This document shows, piece after piece, positions 51,486-59,833 of a stretch of 64,000 nt of DNA. The notes below the pieces were generated by a model. The model saw only the letters and a program-made list of their open reading frames with translations. It was not told the origin of the DNA and ran no database searches. The stretch covers positions 62,001 to 126,000 of the forward strand of contig JAMCUL010000019.1 in the NCBI GenBank assembly GCA_023381355.1, written 5' to 3'. The DNA is from Thermoplasmatota archaeon. Its GTDB lineage: Archaea > Thermoplasmatota > Thermoplasmata > Thermoplasmatales > Thermoplasmataceae. The position numbers and the translations under genes are program-made. The stretch's first letter is position 1, and each line of letters starts with the position of its first letter.

Positions 51486-52400
51486 ATGTCTCATGACACC
51501 ATATCATCCATGTGGGATGGTTCACGAAAACATTACAAAAATACATATATAGTGCTGTCAATTAAAGATGCATTGAGTACTCCTGGAATTGCAGAGATGG
51601 TGGAAAACAACGTGGTGAAGAAGAAAGGCAGCTTCATCTTCAAGTACATCTATGGTGATCCGGAGATAAGGGACTGGGAGGACGAGGACAGCATAATAAT
51701 TCCACTCAACGGGAGACTGAAGATAATCACTCCAAGGAGGACAGGGAAGATCAGGGAGAACAGGGGATCATTCCTCAGGCTTCCTGAGGCATCCCTCAGG
51801 AAGATCGCATCAGATGCACATGAATCTGGCTTCAATATCAGGTCACTCAGCATGACCGGAATGGGAGGGGATATCTTCCACGCATCACTCTCCAGTGACG
51901 GGATCATAAGTTTTGAAACGTTCTGGAATCTCCTTGACAGCGGGTTCAGTTTCCAGAACGGCATCTTTGTCAGGGATAATGTCTATCTTGGGATTGACAG
52001 CACCTCAAGGCTGTGGTCCAACAGCAGGGAACTCATATCCTCATTCGGCGACAGCCTTGCCGGATACATCCAATCCTCAATTGCAGGCATGGAGAGGATG
52101 ATACCGCAGAACCAGAGGGATGACAGGATATTCGGGAAGGAGCGAATGATGAAGTATTCGGTAAGTCCCGACTCATTCAACGAGATCATCAGGAGGATCG
52201 GAAGGAACAGGATAAACCTCATGAAGAGGGAGAACGGCCAGAAGAGGACTGTCTACTCAACCTCAATGTCTGGTGATCTCTTCATCATGTTCCATGCCGG
52301 GGAAAATCTCACATTCATGCCGATCGGCCCTGTTTCCCTGAATGGGCTGATCGAATACGTTGAGATCATTGAGAAGGCAGGGGGTGTATTCCTTGGCTAA
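51486..52400 (+). CDS. Protein of unknown function, first of a linked pair
   Basis: 304 residues from ATG 51486; a much longer frame from 51111 runs antisense through the MarC gene and is rejected. TTATTATTTTTTATC lies about 23 bases upstream. No signal or membrane helix. Mixed alpha/beta with segments SIIIPLNGRLKIITP, LSMTGMGGDIFHASL, FVRDNVYLGID and FHAGENLTFMPIGPVS. Many Arg/Lys and Asp residues; no catalytic motif. The next gene starts before its stop, so the pair is an operon. Family not recognised. Confidence 0.72.
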   Translation: MSHDTISSMWDGSRKHYKNTYIVLSIKDALSTPGIAEMVENNVVKKKGSFIFKYIYGDPEIRDWEDEDSIIIPLNGRLKIITPRRTGKIRENRGSFLRLPEASLRKIASDAHESGFNIRSLSMTGMGGDIFHASLSSDGIISFETFWNLLDSGFSFQNGIFVRDNVYLGIDSTSRLWSNSRELISSFGDSLAGYIQSSIAGMERMIPQNQRDDRIFGKERMMKYSVSPDSFNEIIRRIGRNRINLMKRENGQKRTVYSTSMSGDLFIMFHAGENLTFMPIGPVSLNGLIEYVEIIEKAGGVFLG

Positions 52401-53091
52401 TGATCCGGTGCTCATCAGGTTCAAGGCGCTTGAGGCAAAGAGGACAAGGATGCACAAGCTGCTGTCATACGTCTTCTCCACCCTGTACACTGACCAGTCA
52501 GAGTCCACTGCAGTGAAGAACTTCATCTCCTCGGAAGATTATTTCATTCTTGACACTGTGAACTCCTCCGGGAGGGAAATCATGTGGAAGGGGTTCACTG
52601 ACGAGAACGGCATGTACCAGTGCCTCTCCTATGAGCCTAATGTTCCGGGAGTATATGTTTGCTTCATCGGGATGAGGAACTTGGTGGGTGAGCATACAGA
52701 TTCGAGAATACTCTGCCCGGACACTCCAGGAAATGATGACATGAATTCTGATGTTTCACTCTATCCGTTCCCATACTATGAGGAGATGCCACAGTATGAG
52801 AAATTCCTCATATTCAGGTCTGTCCTGGGAACCAGGAAATATTATTCCAGGGACAGGATCATTGACCAGGTGTACACAAGGTGCAGGCACATGTCACTGG
52901 GTGTTTACGGTGATGATCTTTACAGGAAAATCGATGAGGATGTGAGGACGGCAATTGACTCCCAGATAATGGATGAGATCAATGGGGAATTTTCCTTGAG
53001 GAGCGAGGCATTATCATCATCAAGATCATTCCTTTCCGTTTATTACAGATATTATGAAAAACTGTACAAGACAACTCTCTATGATTTCTAG
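52393..53091 (+). CDS. Protein of unknown function, second of a linked pair
   Basis: 232 residues if it starts at TTG 52393, eight bases before the stop of the upstream gene and preceded by GGGGGTG (52380-52386); a longer frame begins at 52360. Predominantly helical, with LSYVFSTLYTDQ, FPYYEEMPQYEKFLIFRSVLGTRKYYSR and a Tyr-rich C-terminus (VYYRYYEKLYKTTLYDF). No catalytic or membrane motif. The two proteins probably work together; function unknown. Confidence 0.7.
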   Translation: MANDPVLIRFKALEAKRTRMHKLLSYVFSTLYTDQSESTAVKNFISSEDYFILDTVNSSGREIMWKGFTDENGMYQCLSYEPNVPGVYVCFIGMRNLVGEHTDSRILCPDTPGNDDMNSDVSLYPFPYYEEMPQYEKFLIFRSVLGTRKYYSRDRIIDQVYTRCRHMSLGVYGDDLYRKIDEDVRTAIDSQIMDEINGEFSLRSEALSSSRSFLSVYYRYYEKLYKTTLYDF

Positions 53092-53093
53092 AC

Positions 53094-53996
53094 CTATGCA
53101 ATCAGGAATCCAAGAAGCATTCCAAACAGTGGTGATATGATCCACATTGCCACGACCTGCAGGAATGGCTTTGACATCATGGCCTTCGTATTGTATGATA
53201 GGCCTGAACCGAATACACTTGATGTGAGTGTCTGCGTGTTTGACAGCGGGAGTGAGAAGAATGTTGCCCCTTCCACAAGCACAGATGAGACAAGGAGGGA
53301 TACAAATGCGTTTGCGTAGCGCATGCCAAAGATGTCCTGTGAAACCCTTCTGATAACCCCACCGCTCAGGAATATGGCACCGGCAAAGATTGCGATTATC
53401 ATGACGGTTATGATCTCCATGCTGTCATGGCCCATAGCTGCAAGGAGTCCGAATGTGTTTGCACCGAGGGTGAATGCAGTGAGGAATGATATTAGCACCA
53501 GGAGTATCTTGTATATCCTCGCTGCCTCCCACACATCGTTTATCTTCACCGCTGTTACCTTCCTGTTGAGGTAGAAGGATGAGATGATTGAGAGGAATGG
53601 CGCAAGAACCCATGCAGCTATGACCAGGTAGACATATGGCATGTCTGGAGTGAATCGTGCCCTGAGTGAGACACCAAGGGAAATTCCGACGATTGCCATC
53701 GTTAATGAAAGCGGTATGCGGAAATATGTTGCAAGTGCAAAGAGGACAAAGGAGATGAGCAGGACCACAACAACATAGTATGAAACATCGGGCATTATCC
53801 TGAATATGGAATCGGACAGGAATCTTCCCTCAATGATCAGGCCAAGCGAGAAGCCGCCTGCGCCAAGGAGAAGCCCGAACTGCCTCGAGACTATCCTTGA
53901 TCCTACAACTGTCCCCACAGCGGCTGAAAGATTGTTTCCTGACACGATCATGGAGAGAAGTGCAATGAGGGCAATGGTGAGATATTCAAGTATCAT
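53094..53996 (-). CDS. pit: PiT-family inorganic phosphate transporter
   Basis: 300 residues with about nine to ten helices. PiT signature repeats are SGNNLSAAVGTVVGSRI near residue 20 and LPLSNTQTLTSSVFGSGL near 250, related to the usual GxNDxANAxGT repeats. It imports phosphate with a cation. Shorter than bacterial PitA. The start overlaps the stop of the PhoU-like gene (ATGA), the usual DUF47-pit pairing. Ends convergently with the unknown pair. Confidence 0.9.
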   Translation of the reverse strand: MILEYLTIALIALLSMIVSGNNLSAAVGTVVGSRIVSRQFGLLLGAGGFSLGLIIEGRFLSDSIFRIMPDVSYYVVVVLLISFVLFALATYFRIPLSLTMAIVGISLGVSLRARFTPDMPYVYLVIAAWVLAPFLSIISSFYLNRKVTAVKINDVWEAARIYKILLVLISFLTAFTLGANTFGLLAAMGHDSMEIITVMIIAIFAGAIFLSGGVIRRVSQDIFGMRYANAFVSLLVSSVLVEGATFFSLPLSNTQTLTSSVFGSGLSYNTKAMMSKPFLQVVAMWIISPLFGMLLGFLIA

Positions 53997-54673
53997 CTGG
54001 ATACCGACATCATCGTATTGAGGATGAGATCAGCAATATCCTCGCAATCATCCAGGAGATCATCAAGGGTGTGCACCACAGAGTTGATGTGGTTGAATGT
54101 GAGATAGGTTATGCTCTCAGATATCCTGTACAGCCTGTCAATAATCCCATCCTTGATCTCGTCAACATCCTCCTCCATCTTCTCTATATCGGTTCTTATG
54201 CTCTTAGCCCCATCAATATCACTGACCTGGAGCATCTGGTTCACTTTCTTCACCGCATCAATATTCTTCTCAAGTATTGCACAGAAACCTGAGTAGAAAT
54301 TGCCCACCGGTTCCATGTGGAATGAATTTGCAATGAGGCTGTCCTTGGTTCTTGTCATCTCCCTTGATATCCAGTAGGTCCTGTCAATTATGTCATCAAA
54401 TGTCTCAATGAGATTCAGGAAGTTGTCCATAAGCGTCGATCCGACTGCACCTGACGTAATATTCCTCTTGAGTTCAAGTGTTATGTTGTCAGCCTTCTTC
54501 TCATTCTCACTCACCCTCAGTGCCTTATCTTCTATTGGATCTTCAGGCCTCTGGAATATCTCTATCAGGATAAGCGAATTCTCAATTGCGATATCCATGT
54601 ACTTCTGCATTTCGAGGAGGGACTGCCTCTCCCCTATAACCATGATCTTCTTAAGAAAATGGTAATTTACCAT
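53993..54673 (-). CDS. PhoU-like DUF47 family protein
   Basis: 226 residues from ATG 54673; a GTG just before it is less likely. All-helical, two repeats of a four-helix-like unit: ENEKKADNITLELKRNI and DEIKDGIIDRLYRISESITYL carry the acidic metal-binding pattern E-x3-AD of PhoU/DUF47. This family sits next to PiT transporters and is proposed to gate them. TATA-like TTTTATAATAAG about 23 bases upstream. It is the first gene of this two-gene phosphate operon. Confidence 0.92.
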   Translation of the reverse strand: MVNYHFLKKIMVIGERQSLLEMQKYMDIAIENSLILIEIFQRPEDPIEDKALRVSENEKKADNITLELKRNITSGAVGSTLMDNFLNLIETFDDIIDRTYWISREMTRTKDSLIANSFHMEPVGNFYSGFCAILEKNIDAVKKVNQMLQVSDIDGAKSIRTDIEKMEEDVDEIKDGIIDRLYRISESITYLTFNHINSVVHTLDDLLDDCEDIADLILNTMMSVSR

Positions 54674-54736
54674 CACAGGGAATTTTTACTTATTATAAAA
54701 TCATGTTGTAAATAAATACCTTGATTGTAGTCGAAG

Positions 54737-55693
54737 TCATCCAAGCATTCCCTCGTATATCTTCATGTTCTTAACGTAGTGGTCAACTGTTTCCCTCAGG
54801 CCGTCCTCAAACTTTATTCTTGGCTTCCACCCAAGGGATTCTGTCGTTGATGGATCCATTGCATACCGCCTGTCATGCCCCGGCCGGTCACTGACATATT
54901 CGATCAGATTCTCATCCCTGTGCATTACTGAAAGTATCATCTTTACAGTGTCTATGTTTCTCTTCTGGTTCCTCGCCCCTATCAGGTATACAGATCCAGG
55001 TTTGCCCCTGTCAATTATGTAATCCACTGCATCGTTATGATCCCTGACATGGATCCAATCCCTTATCTGGCCCCCGTTGCCATACACAGGTATCTTTCTT
55101 GAATGAAATGCATTGATTATTGTCTTTGGAATCAGTTTTTCAGGATGCTGGTGATTGCCGTAATTGTTGCTGCAGTTGCTGATTGTTATCCTCATCCCGT
55201 ATGTATTTGCGTATGATTTTGCAAGAAAGTCCGCAGAGGCTTTAGTTGCAGAATATGGATTCCTTGGATCATAACATCTGTCGGCGGTGAAGAGATCGTC
55301 ACCTTCAGGATCAAGGGAGCCGAATACCTCATCGGTCGATATCTGGTGGAAACGGATATCATGCCTCCTTGCGAACTCGAGAAGCCGCTGTGTTCCCACA
55401 ACATTGCTGATCAGGAAACTGTAGGAATCCCGTATTGAGTTGTCAACATGCGATTCGGCAGCAAAATGAACTATCTGGTCTATATCCTGCAGTTCCGATT
55501 CATAATTCTGCACATTGTTTATGTCGTCTGCAATCTTCCTGTATCTTCCTTCCGGGAAGTGGCGTTCATACCATGGATTTGATGCATATGTCCCCTTGTC
55601 CATATTGATAATGAAGTCATCACTTTTGTCAAACCTCTGCTGTATATAGTTGGAACCAATGAAACCGGAACCACCGGTGACAAGTATTCTCAG
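54737..55693 (-). CDS. rmlB: dTDP-glucose 4,6-dehydratase with apparent CTG start
   Basis: 318 residues if translation starts at CTG 55693. The first ATG (55603) would remove the whole nucleotide-binding loop, whereas the frame upstream encodes LRILVTGGSGFIGSNYI, the essential Rossmann motif. No ATG, GTG or TTG exists between it and the in-frame stop at 55700-55702. GGTGAT is 5-6 bases ahead and the CTG overlaps the rmlC stop (CTGA). Other motifs: catalytic Thr-Asp-Glu in STDEVFGS and YSATKAS (YxxxK), and NCSNNYGNHQHPEKLIP. It makes dTDP-4-keto-6-deoxyglucose, the second step to dTDP-rhamnose. Confidence 0.93.
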   Translation of the reverse strand: MRILVTGGSGFIGSNYIQQRFDKSDDFIINMDKGTYASNPWYERHFPEGRYRKIADDINNVQNYESELQDIDQIVHFAAESHVDNSIRDSYSFLISNVVGTQRLLEFARRHDIRFHQISTDEVFGSLDPEGDDLFTADRCYDPRNPYSATKASADFLAKSYANTYGMRITISNCSNNYGNHQHPEKLIPKTIINAFHSRKIPVYGNGGQIRDWIHVRDHNDAVDYIIDRGKPGSVYLIGARNQKRNIDTVKMILSVMHRDENLIEYVSDRPGHDRRYAMDPSTTESLGWKPRIKFEDGLRETVDHYVKNMKIYEGMLG

Positions 55694-56244
55694 AAAATAT
55701 CACCCTTCTGCCCTGCAACTTCAAGCGTTGGGTAACCAGAGTCCTTCTGCGAGATTATGTGATCGTCCTCAGGCCATTCTATTCCGATGCCTGGATCGTT
55801 CCATATAATGCCCCTCTCATCTTCAGGAGAGAATTCTGAGGTTGTCCTGTACAGCACTATTGAATCTTCAATGGCCGCAAATCCATGTGCAAATCCACAT
55901 GGTATCCACAGTGACTTCCTGTTTTCCTCTGAAAGCTCTATTTTGAAGTATCTTCCAAAAGACGCAGAGCCTGACCTTATATCAATGGCAACATCCATGA
56001 TCTTTCCCCTTATCACGCTTACAAGCTTTCCCTGGGCATGAGGAGGCAACTGGTAATGCATTCCCCTGATCACGCCCTTCCTGGAGAATGAAAGATTTTC
56101 CTGCTCAAACTTTTCCCCTATCCCGTTCTTCGCGAATTCAGAATCCTTGTAGAGTTCCGTGAAGTATCCCCTTTCATCGCCAAATGACTTCCTTGTTATG
56201 ACTTTAAGGCCATCTATATCTGTGCCCCCAAAACTGAATGGCAT
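55690..56244 (-). CDS. rmlC: dTDP-4-dehydrorhamnose 3,5-epimerase
   Basis: 184 residues, cupin fold. Motifs: SRKGVIRGMHYQLPPHAQGKL (catalytic His in GMHYQ), VIRGKIMDVAIDIR, and PCGFAHGFAAI. It epimerises dTDP-4-keto-6-deoxyglucose at C3 and C5. The stop is shared with the rmlB start. A TATA-like ATATTTTATAAC in the 33-base gap upstream (about 56265) suggests a possible internal promoter for rmlC-rmlB. Confidence 0.95.
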   Translation of the reverse strand: MPFSFGGTDIDGLKVITRKSFGDERGYFTELYKDSEFAKNGIGEKFEQENLSFSRKGVIRGMHYQLPPHAQGKLVSVIRGKIMDVAIDIRSGSASFGRYFKIELSEENRKSLWIPCGFAHGFAAIEDSIVLYRTTSEFSPEDERGIIWNDPGIGIEWPEDDHIISQKDSGYPTLEVAGQKGDIF

Positions 56245-56277
56245 AATTCAGTAAAACAACTGGTGTTATAAAATATT

Positions 56278-57087
56278 CTAGTGGACATCCAACCGGGATA
56301 TATTTGATTCCAGGGAGTGAAAATCCCAGTCCAGCAATTTCGTGGCCCTGCTGATATCCAGGGAGGAATCAAACGGCCTCCTTGCAATTCCGCCAGGGAT
56401 CTTGTTGCCCTTCCTGACAAGACTCTCATCCATTCCAAAGAATCTTGCAATTCCCAGTGCCATTTCATACCTTGAGATCCTGTCACCTGCAATATTCAGT
56501 ATTCCACTGAGACCCTTTCTCTCAACTTCCACGGATGCTCTTGCCAGATTGGCCGCATTTACCGGTGAATAGGATGACTCGATGGCGTTTATCTCCTTCC
56601 CGTCCCTCAAACTGGTGTAAACAAAGAGGGGGAAATTCATCTTCTCCCCAAAAACACCGGATGTCCTGATGATCAGGCTGTTACTCAGTGGAATTACGGC
56701 AAAATCGCCAAGTATCTTAGATAGACCGTAATAATTCACAGGATCAGGGGCATCCTCCTCTGTGTACATACCCCTTGTTCCATCGAATACGTAGTCGGTT
56801 GAGAAATGAACAACCCTGGCGCCTGTCTTGATGCAGTACTGGGCAATAACTGACGGCGAGACGGAATTAATCATGTAAGCACTGTTCCTGTCCTTTTCAC
56901 AGCCGTCCACATCTGTCATTGCAGCACAGTTGAATATTAGATCGGGCTGTATCTCATCAAGAGTTCTCCCCACCGCTCCCGGATCTGCCATGTCCATCTC
57001 GTTCCTCCCTGGTCTTGAAGCATCTGGAATCAGGCGTGAAACCTCCTGCCCGAGCTGGCCATTTGCCCCGGTGATGAGTATCTTCAT
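56278..57087 (-). CDS. rmlD: dTDP-4-dehydrorhamnose reductase
   Basis: 269 residues. NAD(P) motif ITGANGQLGQEVS, catalytic Ser-Thr in HFSTDYVFDG and YYGLSK (YxxxK), RTSGVFG. It reduces the keto-sugar to dTDP-L-rhamnose, the last step of the pathway. Overlaps rmlA by 4 bases (ATGA). Normal length. Confidence 0.95.
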   Translation of the reverse strand: MKILITGANGQLGQEVSRLIPDASRPGRNEMDMADPGAVGRTLDEIQPDLIFNCAAMTDVDGCEKDRNSAYMINSVSPSVIAQYCIKTGARVVHFSTDYVFDGTRGMYTEEDAPDPVNYYGLSKILGDFAVIPLSNSLIIRTSGVFGEKMNFPLFVYTSLRDGKEINAIESSYSPVNAANLARASVEVERKGLSGILNIAGDRISRYEMALGIARFFGMDESLVRKGNKIPGGIARRPFDSSLDISRATKLLDWDFHSLESNISRLDVH

Positions 57088-58145
57088 ATGTCCATCCTTG
57101 AATCTCTTCCAGCAATTATGCTGGTTCTCCTTGTCTTTGAATATCCGGAACTGATTGTGCAGTTCGGGCCGATTATGCTTTCAAAGATTATTCTCCCGTC
57201 GAGGAAGTCAATACTGCAGTGATCCATGATCACGGAGTTCTCAATTTCTGTCCCCCTGATCCTGCAATCGTTTCCTATGGTTGTGTATGGACCGATGTAG
57301 GAATCCTGGATATCTACATTATCGCCAATGAAGCATGGGCCAAGTATTTTTGTATTCCCATCAATTTTCGTGTTGCTTCCAATGTGTATCCGGCCTGAAT
57401 AGTTCAGCATGGAAGGATCTGAATCATCCTCAAGGTTTTCCAGGATGAGCCTGTTGCATTCAAGGAAATCCCTGACAGTTCCCGTGTCCTTGAACCATCC
57501 CCTTATTATCCTGTAACCAATCTTTCCACCCTTCTCGAGAAGCAACTGGAGGGCTTCCATTATTTCGTATTCACCCCTTCCTGAGGGCTTCAGCATATCT
57601 ATGTAGCGGAATACAAGAGGCGTGAGGAAGTATATCCCTGATACCGCAAGATTGCTTTTCGGGTTTTTTGGTTTTTCCTCAAGCGAAATGATCCTGTTGT
57701 CACTGATCTCACAAACCCCAAATTTTTCAGGATTCCTGACATTTACAAGCATCAGGTATGCATCATACTTACCTTCCTCGAACTCCTTCCTGGATTCATC
57801 CAGGTGGTCCTGCATCACATTATCCCCGAGATATACCACAAATCTGTCATCTCCCACAAAATTCCTGCAAAGTCCAATTGCATGTGCTATACCCAGTGGC
57901 TTCTCCTGATAGATGTACCTGATCGAGCAGTTCCACCTGCTTCCGTCGCCATAATACCTCTTCACCTCCTCGGCACCAACATTTCCGATCACTATGGCAA
58001 CCTCCCTTATCCCGGTTCTGAGCATATCGAGAAGTGCGTATTCACTGGTTGGTTTTCCTGCAATTGTGAGAAGCTGCTTTACATCTGAATAGGTTATCGG
58101 ACGAAGTCTTGTGCCACTTCCTCCGTGTAAGATTATTCCCTTCAT
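57084..58145 (-). CDS. rmlA: Glucose-1-phosphate thymidylyltransferase, long form
   Basis: 353 residues from ATG 58145 (GTG 58148 directly before). Nucleotide-binding GIILHGGSGTRLRPIT with KQLLTIAGKP, sugar loop YQEKPLGIAHAIG, metal Asp in YLGDNVM and SLEEKPKNP. The C-terminal 110 residues (from GRIHIGSNTKIDGNTKILG) form a left-handed beta-helix, as in the archaeal long RmlA group with possible acetyltransferase-like end. It makes dTDP-glucose from dTTP, first step of the rhamnose operon. TATA-like TTATATATG at 58165-58173, about 24 bases upstream. Confidence 0.94.
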   Translation of the reverse strand: MKGIILHGGSGTRLRPITYSDVKQLLTIAGKPTSEYALLDMLRTGIREVAIVIGNVGAEEVKRYYGDGSRWNCSIRYIYQEKPLGIAHAIGLCRNFVGDDRFVVYLGDNVMQDHLDESRKEFEEGKYDAYLMLVNVRNPEKFGVCEISDNRIISLEEKPKNPKSNLAVSGIYFLTPLVFRYIDMLKPSGRGEYEIMEALQLLLEKGGKIGYRIIRGWFKDTGTVRDFLECNRLILENLEDDSDPSMLNYSGRIHIGSNTKIDGNTKILGPCFIGDNVDIQDSYIGPYTTIGNDCRIRGTEIENSVIMDHCSIDFLDGRIIFESIIGPNCTISSGYSKTRRTSIIAGRDSRMDI

Positions 58146-58198
58146 CACCTTTGTATATTTTCCTCATATATAATTGGTGGCAGCCTATCATGAAAGGA

Positions 58199-58531
58199 TC
58201 AGGACTGTGCCATCAAATCAAAGAATCCCTTAAGAGTATCCTTGATCTTCATGCCTGATTCTGTGAGGAAATATGTCACATGATCCTGGTTCATTCCCTT
58301 TCTCACCATGCCTGCCTCCTCCATCTCCCTGAGTCTCAGGGATATTGCCCTTGCGCTTGCCTCGGGGATGCCTCTCCTGATCTGGTTGAATGTTGCCATC
58401 TCACTATCTCCGGAAAGCATGCCCATTATGAGAATTGTGTACTTCTTCCCGAGTATCGAGAATAATGGCAGTGACGAATCAACACATATTGTCTCATCGC
58501 CATATCTTATCATGCATGCCTTCTCGGTCAT
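58199..58531 (-). CDS. HxlR-type winged-helix transcriptional regulator
   Basis: 110 residues from ATG 58531; the longer frame to 58645 crosses its TATA box. HxlR pattern: LGKKYTILIMGMLS in the first helix, NQIRRGIPEASARAISLRLREMEEAGMVRK in the HTH and wing. Cysteines in ACMIRY and TICVD could make it redox-sensitive, as in some HxlR proteins (HypR-like). Divergent from the unknown gene at 58621, with which it shares a promoter region. It lies directly after the rmlA promoter, but is transcribed in the same direction as rmlA. Confidence 0.86.
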   Translation of the reverse strand: MTEKACMIRYGDETICVDSSLPLFSILGKKYTILIMGMLSGDSEMATFNQIRRGIPEASARAISLRLREMEEAGMVRKGMNQDHVTYFLTESGMKIKDTLKGFFDLMAQS

Positions 58532-58554
58532 CAAATAAAATGATCCCGGATTGG

Positions 58555-58562
58555 TATATATA
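58555..58562 (-). promoter_or_regulatory. TATA box of the HxlR-type regulator gene
   Basis: TATATATA centred about 27 bases before the ATG 58531. It excludes the longer reading frame and gives a leaderless mRNA. Confidence 0.5.
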
Positions 58563-58620
58563 GATTGAACATGTAGACGGGAAAGACAATACAAAAGGTT
58601 ATGTTGAAAGCAACCCATGC

Positions 58621-59163
58621 ATGAGTGAATTGAAACTCGAGACATTCTTCTCAGAGATCGTGAAAAAAGAAATGTACAGGGACATCAGCATGTGCATTGT
58701 AAACAGGTCACCCGTGATGGCTGTAATCGCCATATTCGCCTATGGCGAGATGCTTGGGGGAATAGGGAGAATCCTTGAGGGGGAGGATGAGAAGATAGTG
58801 TTTGGAGCGGGCCAGTCAAACAGGAACTTTGCATCATTCCTGAAGTGGGCAGGCAAGGCATATTCCGACCTTGATCCCAGGGAGACTTACAGAGTGATCA
58901 GGGGAGGCCTCTTCCACAGGTATTTCATCAGGAATCCCGCGGTCATTGAGATGAATCCGCAGGATCCGGCAGCAACCATGGATTATGGGATGAAGCGGGG
59001 AATATGGCTCGACAGGGACAGCGTGATGATAAACGTGAACCAGCTGTACAAGGACATGAAGAGGACCGTGAACAGGTTGAAGATCAAGATGAAGAAGGAA
59101 AAAATGGGAAAAATGGAATTTGCCCAGAATCTTGGAATGGAATTTTCAATAATCAGCCGGTGA
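58621..59163 (+). CDS. Unknown protein with HEPN-like RxxxxH motif
   Basis: 180 residues. Mostly helical, with a long basic C-terminal helix (MKRTVNRLKIKMKKEKMGK). Segment YRVIRGGLFHRYFIRNPAVIE at about residues 97-117 carries R-x4-H (RGGLFH), the pattern of HEPN ribonucleases, preceded by a helix with E/Y residues. Hence a HEPN-like RNase or RNA-binding helical protein is possible. No family name can be given. Divergent from the HxlR-type gene, so that regulator may control it. Overlaps the cyd companion gene convergently by 11 bases. Confidence 0.68.
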   Translation: MSELKLETFFSEIVKKEMYRDISMCIVNRSPVMAVIAIFAYGEMLGGIGRILEGEDEKIVFGAGQSNRNFASFLKWAGKAYSDLDPRETYRVIRGGLFHRYFIRNPAVIEMNPQDPAATMDYGMKRGIWLDRDSVMINVNQLYKDMKRTVNRLKIKMKKEKMGKMEFAQNLGMEFSIISR

Positions 59164-59833
59164 CATTCTTCTGGGTGTTCTCCTTCGGTGATGACGCAAA
59201 TATCCTGCTGAAATCCACGAAGCCAAGCCAGAGGAGAACTATGCCGATAAATTCCGCGTAGTAGAGGAATGCAGGAAATGCTGCAATGTAAAGAGTACCT
59301 GCAACGCTGACCACTATTACTCCAAGGATGATGCTTATGAGTTTTTTGTCAGCCCTCTTCCTGTATGAAACGTATGATATTATTATAAGCAGGGCAGCAG
59401 CGGGGAATGTTACTATGGATGATGTTATAACAACCGCAATGGGAAGTATACCCGCAACAACGCCGGTTATGATCATGCCTGGAAGGGGCGTGATGAGAAG
59501 AGATACCCCCAGAATGATGTCCGCCAATACGGAATAAATCACGTATCCATTCATAAGCTTCCTGTTGCCAAGGAGATAAACGGAACCGAGAGCAAGCATT
59601 TCAACGAGTACTGCAACGAGGAAGAGGTATGAATCCATCAGGATCGAATTGCTTATTCCCGCAGAAAAGATTGTTTCCAGGAGGACTGATACTGCAAATA
59701 TCCACAATCCTGATGACCAGAATATGAATGGAGCCCTTTTAGTCCTTACTGCATTTGAGGAGATCAGGACTGCGAGTATCAGTGTGAGGATGAAGATGAT
59801 TATGGTTGAAATGAACACGTCAGCATAGAACAT
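59153..59833 (-). CDS. Seven-helix membrane protein, third gene of the cytochrome bd operon
   Basis: 226 residues with about seven hydrophobic helices and a short polar C-terminus. The ATG follows directly after the cydB-like stop (TGA-ATG), so it is co-translated with the oxidase. It has no His or Met pattern that would suggest haem binding, and it is far larger than the bacterial CydX/CydS helpers. It may be a structural or assembly subunit of an archaeal bd oxidase. No family recognised. Confidence 0.78.
   Translation of the reverse strand: MFYADVFISTIIIFILTLILAVLISSNAVRTKRAPFIFWSSGLWIFAVSVLLETIFSAGISNSILMDSYLFLVAVLVEMLALGSVYLLGNRKLMNGYVIYSVLADIILGVSLLITPLPGMIITGVVAGILPIAVVITSSIVTFPAAALLIIISYVSYRKRADKKLISIILGVIVVSVAGTLYIAAFPAFLYYAEFIGIVLLWLGFVDFSRIFASSPKENTQKNVTG

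Noticed and set aside
54737-55603. rmlB starting at the first ATG (55603)
   Set aside because: Would remove the nucleotide-binding GGSGFIGSN loop that is encoded in frame just upstream; a truncated enzyme is unlikely in an otherwise intact rhamnose operon.
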